A stretch of 64,000 nucleotides of DNA from Panulirus ornatus. Lineage: Eukaryota; Arthropoda; Malacostraca; Decapoda; Palinuridae. Location of the stretch: positions 22,246,940-22,310,939 of the forward strand of contig NC_092270.1 of assembly GCF_036320965.1 (NCBI RefSeq), in the 5' to 3' direction. The translations under genes were made by a program, and so were the position numbers. Under the pieces are notes generated by a model, which saw nothing but the letters and a program-made list of their open reading frames with translations, ran no database searches and was not told the DNA's origin. This document shows, in pieces, positions 25,696 to 37,539 of this stretch. Every line of letters begins with the position of its first letter. Within the stretch, counting starts at the first letter, position 1.

Positions 25696-26468
25696 ACACA
25701 GTGTGTCCCTGGCTGGCGAGGCAGGAAGTGACACAGTGTGTCCCTGGCTGGCGAGGCAGGAAGTGACACAGTGTGTGGCTGGCTGGCGAGGCAGGAAGTG
25801 ACACAGTGTGTGGCTGGCTGGCGAGGCAGGAAGTGACACAGTGTGTCCCTGGCTGGCGAGGCAGGAAGTGACACAGTGTGTGCCTGGCTGGCGAGGCAGG
25901 AAGTGACACAGTGTGTCCCTGGCTGGCGAGGCAGGAAGTGACACAGTGTGTGCCTGGCTGGCGAGGCAGGAAGTGACACGGTGTGTCCCTGGCTGGCGAG
26001 GCAGGAAGTGACACAGTGTGTCCCTGGCTGGCGAGGCAGGAAGTGACACAGTGTGTCCCTGGCTGGCGAGGCAGGAAGTGACACAGTGTGTGCCTGGCTG
26101 GCGAGGCAGGAAGTGACACAGTGTGTCCCTGGCTGGCGAGGCAGGAAGTGACACAGTGTGTGCCTGGCTGGCGAGGCAGGAAGTGACACAGTGTGTCCCT
26201 GGCTGGCGAGGCAGGAAGTGACACGGTGTGTCCCTGGCTGGCGAGGCAGGAAGTGACACAGTGTGTGCCTGGCTGGCGAGGCAGGAAGTGACACAGTGTG
26301 TCCCTGGCTGGCGAGGCAGGAAGTGACACGGTGTGTCCCTGGCTGGCGAGGCAGGAAATGACACAGTGTGTGCCTGGCTGGCGAGGCAGGAAGTGACACA
26401 GCGTGTGGCTGGCTGGCGAGGCAGGAAGTGACACAGTGTGTGGCTGGCTGGCGAGGCAGGAAGTGACA
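25696..26468. repeat. 35-bp minisatellite, about 22 units
   Basis: The unit carries ctggctggcgaggcaggaag and tgacacagtgtgt. A three-base site (tgtccct/tgtgcct/tgtggct) defines subtypes, with tggct at both ends and ccct/gcct alternating inside. Because 35 is not divisible by three, all three minus frames stay open for 250-300 codons by cycling through each other. Confidence 0.97.
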
Positions 26469-26657
26469 CAGAGTTCATGGGTTCTCCTCGCACACAGGTT
26501 CCCCTCTTCCTCGTAATAACCCCCTGGTGGTCGTAGCCATGTGTGTCCATACCTGGAATACAACCTTGGCAAGTCTAGCTGCTACACATGTGGCTTTCAT
26601 CACCCACATCTTTATAACCCATTTTACTACATCAGTTTAAGACACACTAAGGTTTCC

Positions 26658-26745
26658 TTACTGAATATCTATATACACCTGAATATCTATACACCTGAAT
26701 ATGTATATAAACCTGAATATCTATATACCTGAATATCTCTACACA
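26658..26745. repeat. ~18-bp repeat cctgaatatctatata, about 5 units
   Basis: Copies vary by short indels in the tatac part. Confidence 0.9.
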
Positions 26746-27224
26746 TGAATTCTCTTTTCGAGGCAGGTGAGTGAATACTCCTTTGTTTAACTTACTACAT
26801 AAGACGTGTAAAAACTCGTTGGTTCTTGGTTAACAATAAGATATATAATTGTCATATGATTAAGTAAGAATACAACAGAAATAAAAAAAATTTGATCTTC
26901 AGGGAGTACTTGAAAATAATAGTGGCCATCTTAAAAATGGAATTTGAAACATTCCAACGTGTTTGTAAAAACATGTAAACTTATGAGATCTCTAGTACCA
27001 AATTGTGTGATTGTAACGTCATATATAAGATCTGAGGACTGTACTCCTCTCTGAATGATGAATGTAAACAAAAAATAGAGTAGTTATATCATATATCATA
27101 TTATATATTCTATTGTTGCTATATTCCCGAATTGTGTTTCTACACAGCTAATCAATTACTTTATCTATGTATTGCTGAACAGTCACCTCATCTATATGAA
27201 TCAATTTACTTTTATCTATCTACC
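26746..27224. other. AT-rich unique stretch
   Basis: Stops are dense in all frames. No repeat recognised. Confidence 0.6.
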
Positions 27225-27256
<32 letters not shown>

Positions 27257-27450
27257 CGTTGTCATGTATTCTCCTAAGATCTTGTTTAAGGGTATTGGAT
27301 TACTAGCAATCGAATAGTCGTTTCTCTGTTGGGGGCGATCATAGCCTCGCAGTTAGCGTTCCCAGCTACCACGCAAATGGTACGGGGTTCGAATCTTTGC
27401 ATATATGTATATATATATTATCATGTACTCTCCTAACATCTTGTTTAAAT
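27225..27450 (+). mobile_element. tRNA-like SINE head between two direct repeats
   Basis: A B-box ggttcgaatct lies at 27386-27396 and an A-box-like tagcctcgcagttagcg at 27342-27358, spaced as in a tRNA promoter. The block is flanked by diverged direct repeats. One is a TA-rich run plus gtcatgtattctcctaagat at about 27241-27290, the other a TA-rich run plus atcatgtactctcctaacat at about 27405-27449. This could be two tandem SINE tails with one head between them. No complete cloverleaf is evident. Confidence 0.5.
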
Positions 27451-28060
27451 GTAAAATCTTATATTATTTTGTCTTCCATACTACGTGCCTCTCTGCCACG
27501 TTGGAACCAGGTCATTCTGCGTTCATTCAAGTCCTTGTTGCTTCGTCTCACTTTGACTGAGACAAGCCGGGCTTCATACCAACCCTTTATATATCGGTGC
27601 CGATGCCTTCCACGGCAGTCTCATTCCAGACGACATCCTGAGGTGTAGTGGCTCTTCCCCGAGGTGTGGTGGTGTGGTAGGGGAGCAGAACGATTTTGTT
27701 ATATAAGGTAAGCTGCCTATGTGGTTAAATGCACTTGTGGTTGTGTTAACATAGTTTTATGTTGTGTGTTGGGAAATTGCTTTTCATTTGATTTGTGGTA
27801 ATATTTTTCTATTCATGGGGATGTGATTCATGGATTCATTGTTGTTTGAATTTGATAATTAGTTATTATACTTGCTGTTACTTTATGATTTTGTGTTACT
27901 TCTATGTTTTGATTAATGATACTGATCATTATCAACCTGGGCTCATTCTAGACCTAATAAAATAATTTTTCACAATCATTTATGACGGGTCTTCTCCTCG
28001 CAGTATAACCTAGACAACAGTGCTCTATATCGACCATTACTTTCATTACCGTGAGAGCTA
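27451..28060. other. Unique stretch, nothing recognised
   Basis: The 83-codon plus frame at 27397-27648 overlaps the SINE-like block and lacks motifs. The rest is AT-rich. Confidence 0.5.
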
Positions 28061-28089
28061 GATTCGTTATAGTATATATATAGTATATA

Positions 28090-29112
28090 TATATATGGAA
28101 GCGGAAGTGGATCATAGGGTGGGGGAGGGGGCGAAAATTCTGGGAGCCTTGAAGAATGTGTGGAAGTCGAGAACATTATCTCGGAAAGCAAAAATGGGTA
28201 TGTTTGAAGGAATAGTGGTTCCAACAATGTTGTATGGTTGCGAGGCGTGGGCTATGGATAGAGTTGTGCGCAGGAGGATGGATGTGCTGGAAATGAGATG
28301 TTTGAGGACAATGTGTGGTGTGAGGTGGTTTGATCGAGTAAGCAATGTAAGGGTAAGAGAAATCTGTGGAAATAAAAATAGCGTGGTTGAGAGCGCAGAA
28401 GAGGGCGTTTTGAAATGGTTTGGGCACATGGAGAGAATGAGTGAGGAAAGATTGACCAAAAGGATATATGTGTCGGAGGTGGAGGGAACGAGGAGAAGTG
28501 GGAGACCAAATTGGAGGTGGAAAGATGGAGTGAAAAAGATTTTGAGTGATCGGGGCCTGAACATGCAGGAGGGTGAAAGGCGGGCAAGGAATAGTGAATT
28601 GAATCGATGTGGTATACCGGGGTTGACGTGCTGTCAGTGGATTGAATCAGGGCATGTGAAGCGTCTGGGGTAAACCATGGAAAGTTGTGTGGGGCCTGGA
28701 TGTGGAAAGGGAGCTGTGGTTTCGGGCATTATTGCACGACAGCTAGAGACTGAGTGTGAACGAATGGGGACTTTGTTGTATTTTCCTAGCGCTACCTCGC
28801 ATACATGAGGGGGGAGGGGGATGGTATTCCATGTGTGGCGAGATGGCGATGGGAATGAATAAAGGCAGACAGTGTGAATTGTGTGCATGGGTATATATGT
28901 ATGTGTCTGTGTGTGTATATATATATATGTGTACATTGAGATGTATAGGTATGTATATTTGCGTGTGTGGACGTGTATGTATATACATGTGTATGGGGGT
29001 GGGTTGGGCCATTTTCTTTCGTCTGTTTCCTTGCGCTACCTCGCAAACGCGGGAGACAGCGACAAAGCAAAATAAAAATAAAAAAAAGATTATATATATA
29101 TATATATATATA
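28090..29112 (+). mobile_element. 5'-truncated non-LTR retrotransposon 3' end
   Basis: The element starts abruptly after a short TA tract, carries the C-terminal 192 codons of its ORF, and then a long 3' untranslated part. That part contains ggaaagggagctgtggtttc, agctagagactgagtgtg, a TG/TA-rich middle, and a final ttccttgcgctacctcgc block with aacgcgggagacagcgac, ending in A-rich and (TA)n sequence at 29093-29112. Two other copies of this 3' end occur at 4256-4745 and 5098-5289. It is most likely an RTE-like or related LINE clade. Clade assignment is uncertain because the palm domain is missing. Confidence 0.88.
28095..28673 (+). pseudogene. LINE reverse transcriptase C-terminal fragment (192 aa, open)
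   Basis: The frame carries the post-palm signature of arthropod endonuclease/reverse-transcriptase proteins. It has MLYGCEAWAM at about residues 50-60, RRMDVLEMRCLRTMCG at about 65-80, WFGHMERM at about 110-117, and GRPNWRWKDGVKK at about 135-148. It has no internal stop over 192 codons, so the copy is fairly young. The endonuclease and catalytic palm motifs are absent, so it cannot work on its own. The first ATG at 28095 is only the truncation point, not a native start. Confidence 0.88.
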
Positions 29113-29950
29113 AACAGTTGTTTTGTTTATGTATAGGTGAACAGTTACTTTACGACGTTTTTGTCTGCTGTTCTGAAGATATTCCCAGGAAGGTAAATAC
29201 ATGTGTTGCATCCTGTACAAATTGGTTTGGTCTTAATGTCAACAATGTGTTTCAAGCAGAATAGTGGTACTGGTTCCCTTCTCGTCCAATTGCCCTTCTG
29301 ATACGAGTTAATTTACTAAAAGCTCATTAAAGAGAATTGCTGTGTGTGTTCTCATTATTTTCTTGCATAAATAATTTCGTCTTCGGATCCTTTGTCTTGT
29401 CATAAAACTGATCTGCATCATTTCCTATGAGATTCATTTGCATACTTCCTCGTAAAGATAATTTGCATATACGTTGCAACATGATCTTGTTATTATGAAT
29501 ATTATACGAACCTTGAAAACGGATTTCCAGGTTTAATTTCACACACAAGTGAGTACATTCCCTCCAGATGGACGCATATAGCAGACGCCTGCTATAAACA
29601 GATGTTTAGAACACAAGGAAAATAGATACAGACAAAAGAATGAGAAATGGATATAGATGCTATAAAAGACTTTAGTGTTAAGATGTTCAGTGAAGCAACA
29701 CACGGAAGGTAATTATGTAAAGCGTAAAATATCAATGTAAAGAAATGGATAGAAAAGAGGAAAATGCATAATCAGAACCAGTAATTCTTATCTTCACTGT
29801 GATAAGAAAGACCAGAACTGAAGAACATGATGTTAGTGATAAAGAGAAAATAAATCCACAGTTTCCTGTATTCCGTCACCCTCTGATATCAACTGATTTA
29901 TTTCCACTGGTTCTCATTTACTGATTCTAAAATCACTATTTCCGAAAGAA
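29113..29950. other. AT-rich unique stretch
   Basis: Two ATTTGCAT octamers lie at 29436-29443 and 29461-29468. A 73-codon minus frame spans 29327-29548 without motifs. Confidence 0.5.
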
Positions 29951-30050
29951 AAATAATAGTGATGATAATAATGATGATAACAAGTGAAGCAAATTATTAT
30001 TGTTATCATTATTATAATTAGTATCATTATTATCATATCATTATCATCCT
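29951..30050. repeat. TAA/ATC-rich imperfect trinucleotide repeats in inverted arrangement
   Basis: A gatgataataatgatgataa run at about 29960 is followed some 30 bp later by a ttgttatcattattat run on the same strand, giving an imperfect AT-rich inverted repeat. Confidence 0.8.
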
Positions 30051-30306
30051 CGAGAAGAAAAGAAAAAGAATATTATCTATTAGTCTCCTGTGTATTGTAG
30101 AAGGCGGCTCAGAGAGGGTGAAAATCCTCCCCTCCTGTACTAGCACTTTAGACTACAAAGATCAGAATGATGACTTTATTGATCGTTTAACCTGACAATG
30201 GTTGTAGCAAGCGAGCAGGTATGAAGAAAAATGTCATGACTCCACCATGTCATCAATAAGGGTCTGTCTTGAGGTAAATATTGAGTCGTCAAGTTTGGAT
30301 CAGTAA

Positions 30307-30600
30307 GACCTGGTGACCAGGCACCTCTGTTGTGTGCCTCACTCACTAGGACCTGGTGACCAGGCACCTCTGGTGTGTGCCTCACTCACCACGACCTGGT
30401 GACCAGGCACCACTGGTGTGTGCCTCACTCACCAGGACCTGGTGACCAGGCACCACTGCTGTGTGCCTCACTCACCAGGACCTGGTGACCAGGCACCACT
30501 GCTGTGTGCCTCACTCACCAGGACCTAGTGACCAGGCACCTCTGTTGTGTGCCTCACTCACCACGACCTGGTGACCAGGCACCACTGGTGTGTGCCTCAT
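30307..30600. repeat. 43-bp minisatellite, 7 units
   Basis: The unit carries gacctggtgaccaggcacc (itself an imperfect palindrome around ggtgacc) and tgtgtgcctcactcacca. Substitutions at cctctg/ccactg. Confidence 0.96.
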
Positions 30601-30734
30601 CTATACCTCACACCTCACAGTGAGGAGGCACCGAGCGTTGATTATAATCCAATTGCCATTTCAGTTCAGAGTGTTATTGGATACCTGAAGTGCCACTCTG
30701 ATGTGGCTGGCCCTTAACTTTTACCACAAAGAAA

Positions 30735-31206
30735 ACCTCGCAACACAAATGACATCATAACCTCACAACACAAATGACATCATAACCTCACAACACAACT
30801 GACATCATAACCTCACAACACAAATGACATCATAACCTCACAACACAAATGACATCATAACCTCACAACACAAATGACATCATAACCTCACAACACAAAT
30901 GACATCATAACCTCACAACGCAAATGACATCATAACCTCACAATACAAATGACATCATAACTTCACAACACAAATGACATCATAACTTCACAACACAAAT
31001 GACATCATAACCTCACAACGCAAATGACATCATAACCTCACAACGCAAATTACATCATAACTTCACAACACAAATGACATCATAACCTCACAACACACAT
31101 TACATCATAACCTCACAACACACATTACATCATAACCTCACAACACAAATGACATCATAACCTCACAACACAAATGACATCATAACTTCACAACACACAT
31201 TACATC
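30735..31206. repeat. 25-bp minisatellite, 19 units
   Basis: The unit carries cctcacaacacaaatgacat and cataa. Several copies have cttcac, caacgc or cacattac variants clustered in the second half. Confidence 0.97.
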
Positions 31207-31537
31207 ATCGAAGAGCTAGCCAGGCGTCCAGACACATCGTGAGGCCTGGGTTCTTCATGTTTCCCTGAGTATGGTTGTTAACCTTACCCTCGTTAAACAG
31301 AGGAAATACTATCGTTAAACACACGCATCATCATCATCATTGAACGCCTACTGCAGATAAGATACGGTCTTCAGCCGAGTCCTAAAGTTAAAAAGATATT
31401 CTCGTGAGTCAGATATCGTCTAACATGAGAAATTTATCTATTTTATTTATCTTTAGAATATATTTGAGATTATTCATCGTTTCAATGAGTCAGTGATGTT
31501 GGCTGGCAGTGTCCACCGTGAGACCTGACCACTGGCT
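31207..31537. other. Unique stretch, nothing recognised
   Basis: A short catcatcatcatcat run lies at about 31326-31340. No frame of note. Confidence 0.5.
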
Positions 31538-31727
31538 TCCCTGAGCCCTGGCTAGGACCGTCCCTGAGCACTGGCTAGGGCCATCCCTGAGCACTGGCTA
31601 GGGCCATCCCTGAGCACTGGCTAGGGCCATCCCTGAGCCCTGGCTAGGGCCGTCCCTGAGCCCTGGCTAGGGCCGTCCCTGAGCCCTGGCTAGGACCGTC
31701 CCTGACCCCTGGCTAGGACCGTCCCTC
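31538..31727. repeat. 23-bp minisatellite, about 8 units
   Basis: The unit is built on cctggctaggrccrtccctg. The purine variants (gagcac/gagccc, ccatc/ccgtc) are grouped in blocks along the array. Confidence 0.95.
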
Positions 31728-32155
31728 ACCTACGGTACATTAGGCTAATCAGCTGGAGGTAACCATGTCACTTAACCAATTCTGATTGCCTCGTTCCCCT
31801 TCCTCGTTACTGGATTTTTCCTTTGTGACCCCTGCGTCTGAGCCACACAAATTGTTACTTCTTGACTCTTACCACCTGCTAGTTAACGCCCTCCACAATT
31901 CCCCTCTTCACTGCACTTCACTGTTCCATGTTCCACTTCTTTCTGTCTCCTCCTCCACACCACCTCCCCACCCCAACTTCCCCCCATTCCAAACTTACAA
32001 CAACCTTCACTTCACAACTTCAACAACTTGTTTTCATTAAGACTTACAATTTCGTCATTGCTCGTAACAACAATGCTTCTTTGGATTCTTCCCTCAAGCT
32101 CTTCCTCTCATTCATTACTTCTTCTAAATTGTATTAAAGAAAATACTATACCTCT

Positions 32156-32157
<2 letters not shown>
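31728..32157. other. Pyrimidine-rich unique stretch
   Basis: Frames of 69-86 codons are Ser/Pro/Leu-rich from composition. No motif. Confidence 0.5.

Positions 32158-32236
<79 letters not shown>
32158..32236. repeat. (CT)n microsatellite
   Basis: Pure run of about 39 repeats. Confidence 0.98.
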
Positions 32237-32239
<3 letters not shown>

Positions 32240-32935
32240 CTATATGAGAATTAGCTGCTCGTCTTACACGTTTAAACATTCTCCATAATATCAATCTATC
32301 ATCATTCTCCATATTATCAATCTATTATCATTCCTGATCTATTTCCTACAGCGCGTTGAGACAAATGTGCTTAGCACTGAGGACAATACCATCTTGCACT
32401 GTGCCTCCTTCAGTGATTGTCTTCATAAGCCAAGAAAACAGCTGCTATGTAACAACATAAACAAGACACGTTTCTGTTCTGAACCTTGCCTCCTCCTCCT
32501 CCTCCTCCTCCTCCTCAGTGAACCCTGCGTCACGGGACTTTCTTCAGCGTCATGTAATCATTGTTTACGATATCAAGTTTTATTGTGATGTTTCATTGTA
32601 TCTGTAGAAGCGTTATCTCTCACTCCACGTCCTGGGGTTGATTTGGTATCTGTTATTTTATCATATTTGCGACGACCTTTGGCATATTACTTTCCCAACT
32701 CGCCAGATGTACTCACCCACCCAAGACATTTGTACTATTAGCTTCATTTTTCATTATCTATCGCGTTCTTTTATCTCTTCCCTCTCTCGTACTCTTCCTC
32801 ATGTCTCAAATCTTCTGTTATCTTCGTTATCACCTCCACCTTCGTCCCCCGCCAGACATATTTACCCAAGTGGGACATACCTACGATTCCCACAGTGGCA
32901 GTATACAAGTTTCCCACGACCACTGAAGTGGGAAA
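32237..32935. other. Unique stretch with a (CCT)9 run
   Basis: The (CCT)n run lies at 32489-32516. The 226-codon plus frame that starts at 32638 is open through this region into the 37-bp array. Its non-repetitive part has no recognised domain. Confidence 0.5.
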
Positions 32936-33206
32936 AAGACTGGATCCATCCGGATACCCCGTACAGAAGAACAAGACTGGATCAATCCGGATACCCCGTA
33001 CAGAAGAACAAGACTGGATCAATCCGGATACCCCGTACAGAAGAACAAGACTGGATCAATCCGGATACCCCGTACAGAAGAACAAGACTGGATCAATCCG
33101 GATACCCCGTACAGAAGAACAAGACTGGATCCATCCGGATACCCCGTACAGAAGAACAAGACTGGATCCATCCGGATACCCCGTACAGAAGAACAAGACT
33201 GGATCA
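32936..33206. repeat. 37-bp minisatellite, about 7 units
   Basis: The unit carries ggataccccgtacagaagaa and caagactggatc. An atcaatcc/atccatcc variant marks the first and the last units. Confidence 0.96.
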
Positions 33207-33575
33207 GTTTGGATCTGCTCTCGTAGGTTTGGTTGATAATAAAGAAACCAATTTCAAAGATTATTTTCCCGTGCATATAAATACAATATCAAACGAAAGA
33301 GGTTATAAATTACAATAGATTATTTATGGTCTTGTATTGTGAGAGTAATGTAACATTAGCAGTTAGTTCCTCTCGTTTGATGCCGAATTTCGCGGCCACA
33401 ACGATGGTCGTCGATAAACCGACCACAAAGAATTAAGGTCAAAGTTCCGTTGTAAATAAAGTTCGTAAACATTACGTATGCCAGAGTTATACACCATTAT
33501 GGCCGGACGAGCAACAGGAAATGTCGACCTGCACTGAACAGGATGACTTCCGTAAATACCATGGTAATTTTCAAG

Positions 33576-33579
<4 letters not shown>
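33207..33579. other. Unique stretch, nothing recognised
   Basis: AT-rich, stops dense in most frames. Confidence 0.5.

Positions 33580-33621
<42 letters not shown>
33580..33621. repeat. (TA)n microsatellite
   Basis: Pure run of about 21 repeats. Confidence 0.98.
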
Positions 33622-33626
<5 letters not shown>

Positions 33627-34374
33627 ATGCCATGAAGCACATATCCAGTCACAATCCCTCCACCCGACAAGCCGTTAATCTTCACAGCTAACGAGCCATG
33701 ACACATGACAACCCGTCGCCTTGTTAGCTAACAGGTAACCATTTGACCTGACCTTTCCTCACTACAGACCTAGCCACCCTCATGCGACCACCTCACTACA
33801 TAACAGACCATCACTAACTTGACGCCATACAGACCATAGAGCGAAGCCCAGCCGATGACCACCTTACTTCCCTCCCATGTGTCGCTGCCAAGTGTACATA
33901 TGTACATGTGTACATCAGATGATGTAATATAACCACGAAAAAGCGACTTCTCCAACTGGCAGTATGAAGTCATGTCTATCATGGTGTGGTATGTAGTGAC
34001 CTCGGTATGTGTGGGTGGGGACGCACCCCTGGTGTCTGTGAGTGAGGCCAAAAAGTTAAGTCATGAAATGACAAGAAAACAAAGAATTTTGTGGTAAACG
34101 CGATTATCTGAAATACGATAAATCAATTATATTTTCTTTGTTATATATGATTTGATATATATAAGTTATATATGAGTCTCTATAGACTGAGATGTGGTGA
34201 CCAGAAATGACAGTAAGGTGAAGATAAATGGAAGGAGATGTGATAGACAAATATTTTCGTGATAACTGCTATCAGAAAGTACTCCAGGTTATTATCACGA
34301 GTCGTTATCTATAAACCGATAATGTTTCAGAATTCACAACAGTTTTTGTGAAACTAGATGCAAACCTCCCACTC

Positions 34375-34375
<1 letters not shown>
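33622..34375. other. Unique stretch, nothing recognised
   Basis: A 93-codon minus frame at 33770-34051 has ordinary composition but no motif I recognise. Confidence 0.45.
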
Positions 34376-34409
<34 letters not shown>

Positions 34410-34457
34410 TTCCCTCCTGCAAAACTTTTTCTATGGCAGTATATATGTGTCCTCCAA

Positions 34458-34503
<46 letters not shown>
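34376..34503. repeat. (CA)n and (CT)n microsatellites 50 bp apart
   Basis: The CA run is at 34376-34408 and the CT run at 34460-34503. Confidence 0.97.
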
Positions 34504-34507
<4 letters not shown>

Positions 34508-35025
34508 ATTCTTGCACCCGTGAACTCTTAAGGACACACAATAAGAAGTGTATTCATCTCCGTCACAGAAACATCTTCAGTTTCCTGGGAAGCAACACCA
34601 CAACATGTCCATTCACAACATAACAATAATCAACAATTTTCTGATCTTAAAAATATAATTTCTAGATCGTCCTTCCACTGAAGCAGATGATGAATCTGCA
34701 CTTCCCATTTTCTTTCCTCGGGGAACCGTAAGATAAGAGAACGTAGATGGGGAAAAAAGGAAAAGAAAAAACCTGGTTTTTTACGAGGTGTGATTTGTTA
34801 GAGACATGAGATGAGGTATCAGGCTGGACGTCTTCCACGATAATTATCCTCTTAAGTGACACTCCTCCCTCATTTTCAAGAATTAAGGGCTCTATTAGAC
34901 ATGCAAATGATGCCAAGTAATTAGGTAATTAAAATTCCACCTAATACCGCCCGATCATTGATTTAATGAGATGTCATAAATGCGTCATTTTGACTTGGGC
35001 ACTGAAGGTGAATGATGAAGTTAAT
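34504..35025. other. Unique stretch with TAAT/octamer motifs
   Basis: An 84-codon minus frame (34662-34916) is unrecognised. ATGCAAAT at about 34901 is followed within 20 bp by two TAATTA-like sites. This is a possible POU/homeodomain-type cluster, but AT-rich DNA gives such matches by chance. Confidence 0.35.
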
Positions 35026-35205
35026 GTGTCAGGTAGGGTCACAGATGGTGTTTTGTGGTGACCTGGCTCCTGACCCTCAGGTGGGGTCACAGACGGTGTT
35101 TTGTGGTGACCTGGCTCCTGACCCTCAGGTAGGGGTCACAGACGGTGTTTTGTGGTGACCTGGCTCCTGACCCTCAGGTGGGGTCACAGACGGTGTTTTG
35201 TGATA
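35026..35205. repeat. 48-bp minisatellite, about 3.6 units
   Basis: The unit carries gtgttttgtggtgacctggc and tcctgaccctcaggtgggg. One copy has an extra g. Confidence 0.95.
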
Positions 35206-35354
35206 ACTGCAGGGCGTCCACAGTGAGCCTGAACGCAGAGGTTGAAGGAAGAGAATACCGGAAATACTTGCTTTCCCGCTGGTCCGTACGTCTGGAATAT
35301 AAATACGGCTAAGTGAAGGAAAACGTAATGCGGTTATGTGCTGATGAGTATACA

Positions 35355-35615
35355 GGGAGGGAGGGAGGGAGGGAGGTCTGGTACATAATCTGTAGCTTTA
35401 GTTGTGTAGAACAAGTAAGAAGTGGAGGAGGGAAGAGGAGGTGGAGGAGGGAAGAGGAAGTGGAGGAGGGAAGAGGAAGCGAGAGGTGGAGTAGGGAAGA
35501 GGAAGTGCAGGAGGGAAGAGGAAGTGAGAGGTGGAGGAGGGAAGAAGAAGCGAGAGGTGGAGGAGGGAAGAGGAAGTGGAAGAGGGGAGAGGAAGTGATA
35601 GATGGAGGAGGGAAG
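35355..35615. repeat. Purine-rich (GGGA/GGAAGAGGAAGT) repeats
   Basis: A short (GGGA)n run at 35355-35372, then about ten copies of a ggaggagggaagaggaagt type unit at 35420-35615, some carrying a gagaggt insert. Confidence 0.93.
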
Positions 35616-35752
35616 ACCCAGTTTATAATATAATTAGGTAACAAACAAGTGTACCTGGTATACCATCTGTAGACTCGGAAAACAAACAAAAACTGAAACT
35701 ACCAAACCATGTCGTTCAGTAGCTACAACACCAAGTGTTATCACACCAGGCT

Positions 35753-35893
35753 GGTTGTTGATGCTGACGAACACAACATGAACAACCAGTTCTTTAGCAC
35801 AGCATCAACAACCTGTTGTTTAGCACAATACCAACAACCTGTTGTTTAGTATGACATCAACAACCCATTCCTTAGCATAACATCAACACTTCA
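35753..35893. repeat. ~26-bp repeats with a 14-bp inverted repeat
   Basis: The catcaacaacctgttgttta unit recurs about four times. The first flank, 35753-35766, is an exact reverse complement of 35800-35813 (ggttgttgatgctg), separated by 33 nt. Confidence 0.88.
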
Positions 35894-37375
35894 TTCCATA
35901 AATATGAGTCAAACACAGATGAGATCATGTTTCTCATCATCATTGTTTCATCGAGTAATTTGTGATTGAATCCTACAATCCAAATTTAAAGGTATTTTGA
36001 TTTCTAGATTAATTGGCTGAGTAAGCAACATACTATCTATAACTTATCTCAATTATGTTTTGGAAAAACACATTCCTTTTGTACTTTACTGAAATTAGCA
36101 TTAGGAAATTCGTGTATGATATTCTAATAGGAAAATAGATCTTGTAGTTACTGCACCAAGGGAGACATCTCGTATGTAATCAACATACTTAAAATCTCAC
36201 ATTTACCATCTTAGAAGGGTAATGTTGCTAATTCTTGTCTCCCTGATTCAAGAATAGTATCTACAGTGATGCTATCTGCAACCTGTTCAAAAGTATATAA
36301 TCACTAAACCATTTCATTAACATGATAGTGGGTTGCGTTATACTCGAATGACCACGTAATCCTTCCATGCAAATTAATGAGCATATGCGAATCTCATTCA
36401 CTGAGTAAACCCATTAACTTCTCATGAAATAACATTGAGAGGAATATGGAAATATTGTAAAAATCTAGTGACTTCAAAATCCTGGAGTCTGCGAGTTGTG
36501 ATTTAGACTTACACAATTTAGAGAAGTTGTGGATATGGAGAGAGAAATCAAAGGTAATTGATAATATGTCTTCTGCCAACTATATGTTTCCTCTTTAAGT
36601 CCTCCCGATTTACCAGTCCAGCCAGCTGTTAGCAGAGTCATTGTTTTAAGAAACACGTCCAGATTGTTTTCATTTCTGGCATTTTGTTTACATTCCAGCC
36701 ATATCTGGTCGTACGATATTTTACGGTTGGTCACATGTTAGGGATTCGAACCATTTTTGCTACATTCTCAGAAACATAATCCTCTACTAAAGTTACATTT
36801 GGAAACGTCACCTAAATATGTTTTATGTTAACAACTTGTTTACATATTACAAGTTAACCCTTAGAATGAAGACATGAGCAGCCCCATCATGGTACTAACT
36901 GTTCATGTTGAAATGTTGCTTCCCTGCAAGATGATCTATCATCAAGTGATGAAATCACTAAGATATTTCGCAACAAAAATTAAAAGAACATATCTTAACT
37001 TTTGTTGATACTGAGAAGGACAATATAGTGCTATGACAACGGTCAAACAAGAGTGTTTGTGTTTACGCGATTTTGATAAGTTTGGAACTGTATATATATA
37101 TATATATATGTGTACTTTTCCTGTTTACTTGCCTATGTCCCTATATATCTATATGTGTATCCTATAGTTCAGTTGATACATATATGAGATATATTTGTCT
37201 TATTGTCGTCTTTTCTGAACGTGACCCCGTGTTTATACCGGTGAGTTGGCGAGTGTTCGCCTCTGTGTCTGACGCACAGTTACATCCTCCTGGTTTTTCT
37301 AACAACAGCATGTGTTTGCCAGCTATACCTACACACTACACAAACACCATTCAAAAATATGCCGTCGGGAAACAC
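35894..37375. other. 1.5-kb AT-rich unique stretch, no gene seen
   Basis: The 86-codon minus frame at 36474-36734 and the 141-codon plus frame at 37073-37498 have no recognised domain. A composite ATGCAAATTAAT lies at 36367-36378. A short TA run lies at 37089-37109. Confidence 0.5.
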
Positions 37376-37430
37376 GTGGTGCATGACCCAACACGTGGTT
37401 GCATGACCCGACACGTGGTGCAAGACTGCC
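37376..37430. repeat. ~20-bp repeat, about 2.5-3 units
   Basis: Copies of cacgtggtgcatgacccaac with small changes. Confidence 0.85.
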
Positions 37431-37539
37431 TGTGCCACCTGATTCGTGCACCCTCTCCTCCACCCACGTCATTACGTACCTATTGCTGCCATAAATAGCT
37501 CGGAGGTCCAGGGAAAGAGGCAGGAATATCAGGGGTCGA

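Noticed and set aside
25656..26572. 247-300-aa minus ORFs with SLPASPA repeats
   Set aside because: Three phases are open together because the 35-bp unit lacks stops in any minus phase.
36367..36378. POU/homeodomain enhancer from ATGCAAAT-type octamers here and at 8814, 29436, 29461, 34901 and 58190
   Set aside because: Several octamer matches are expected by chance in 64 kb of AT-rich DNA. Only the 29436/29461 pair is close together, and nothing else supports function.
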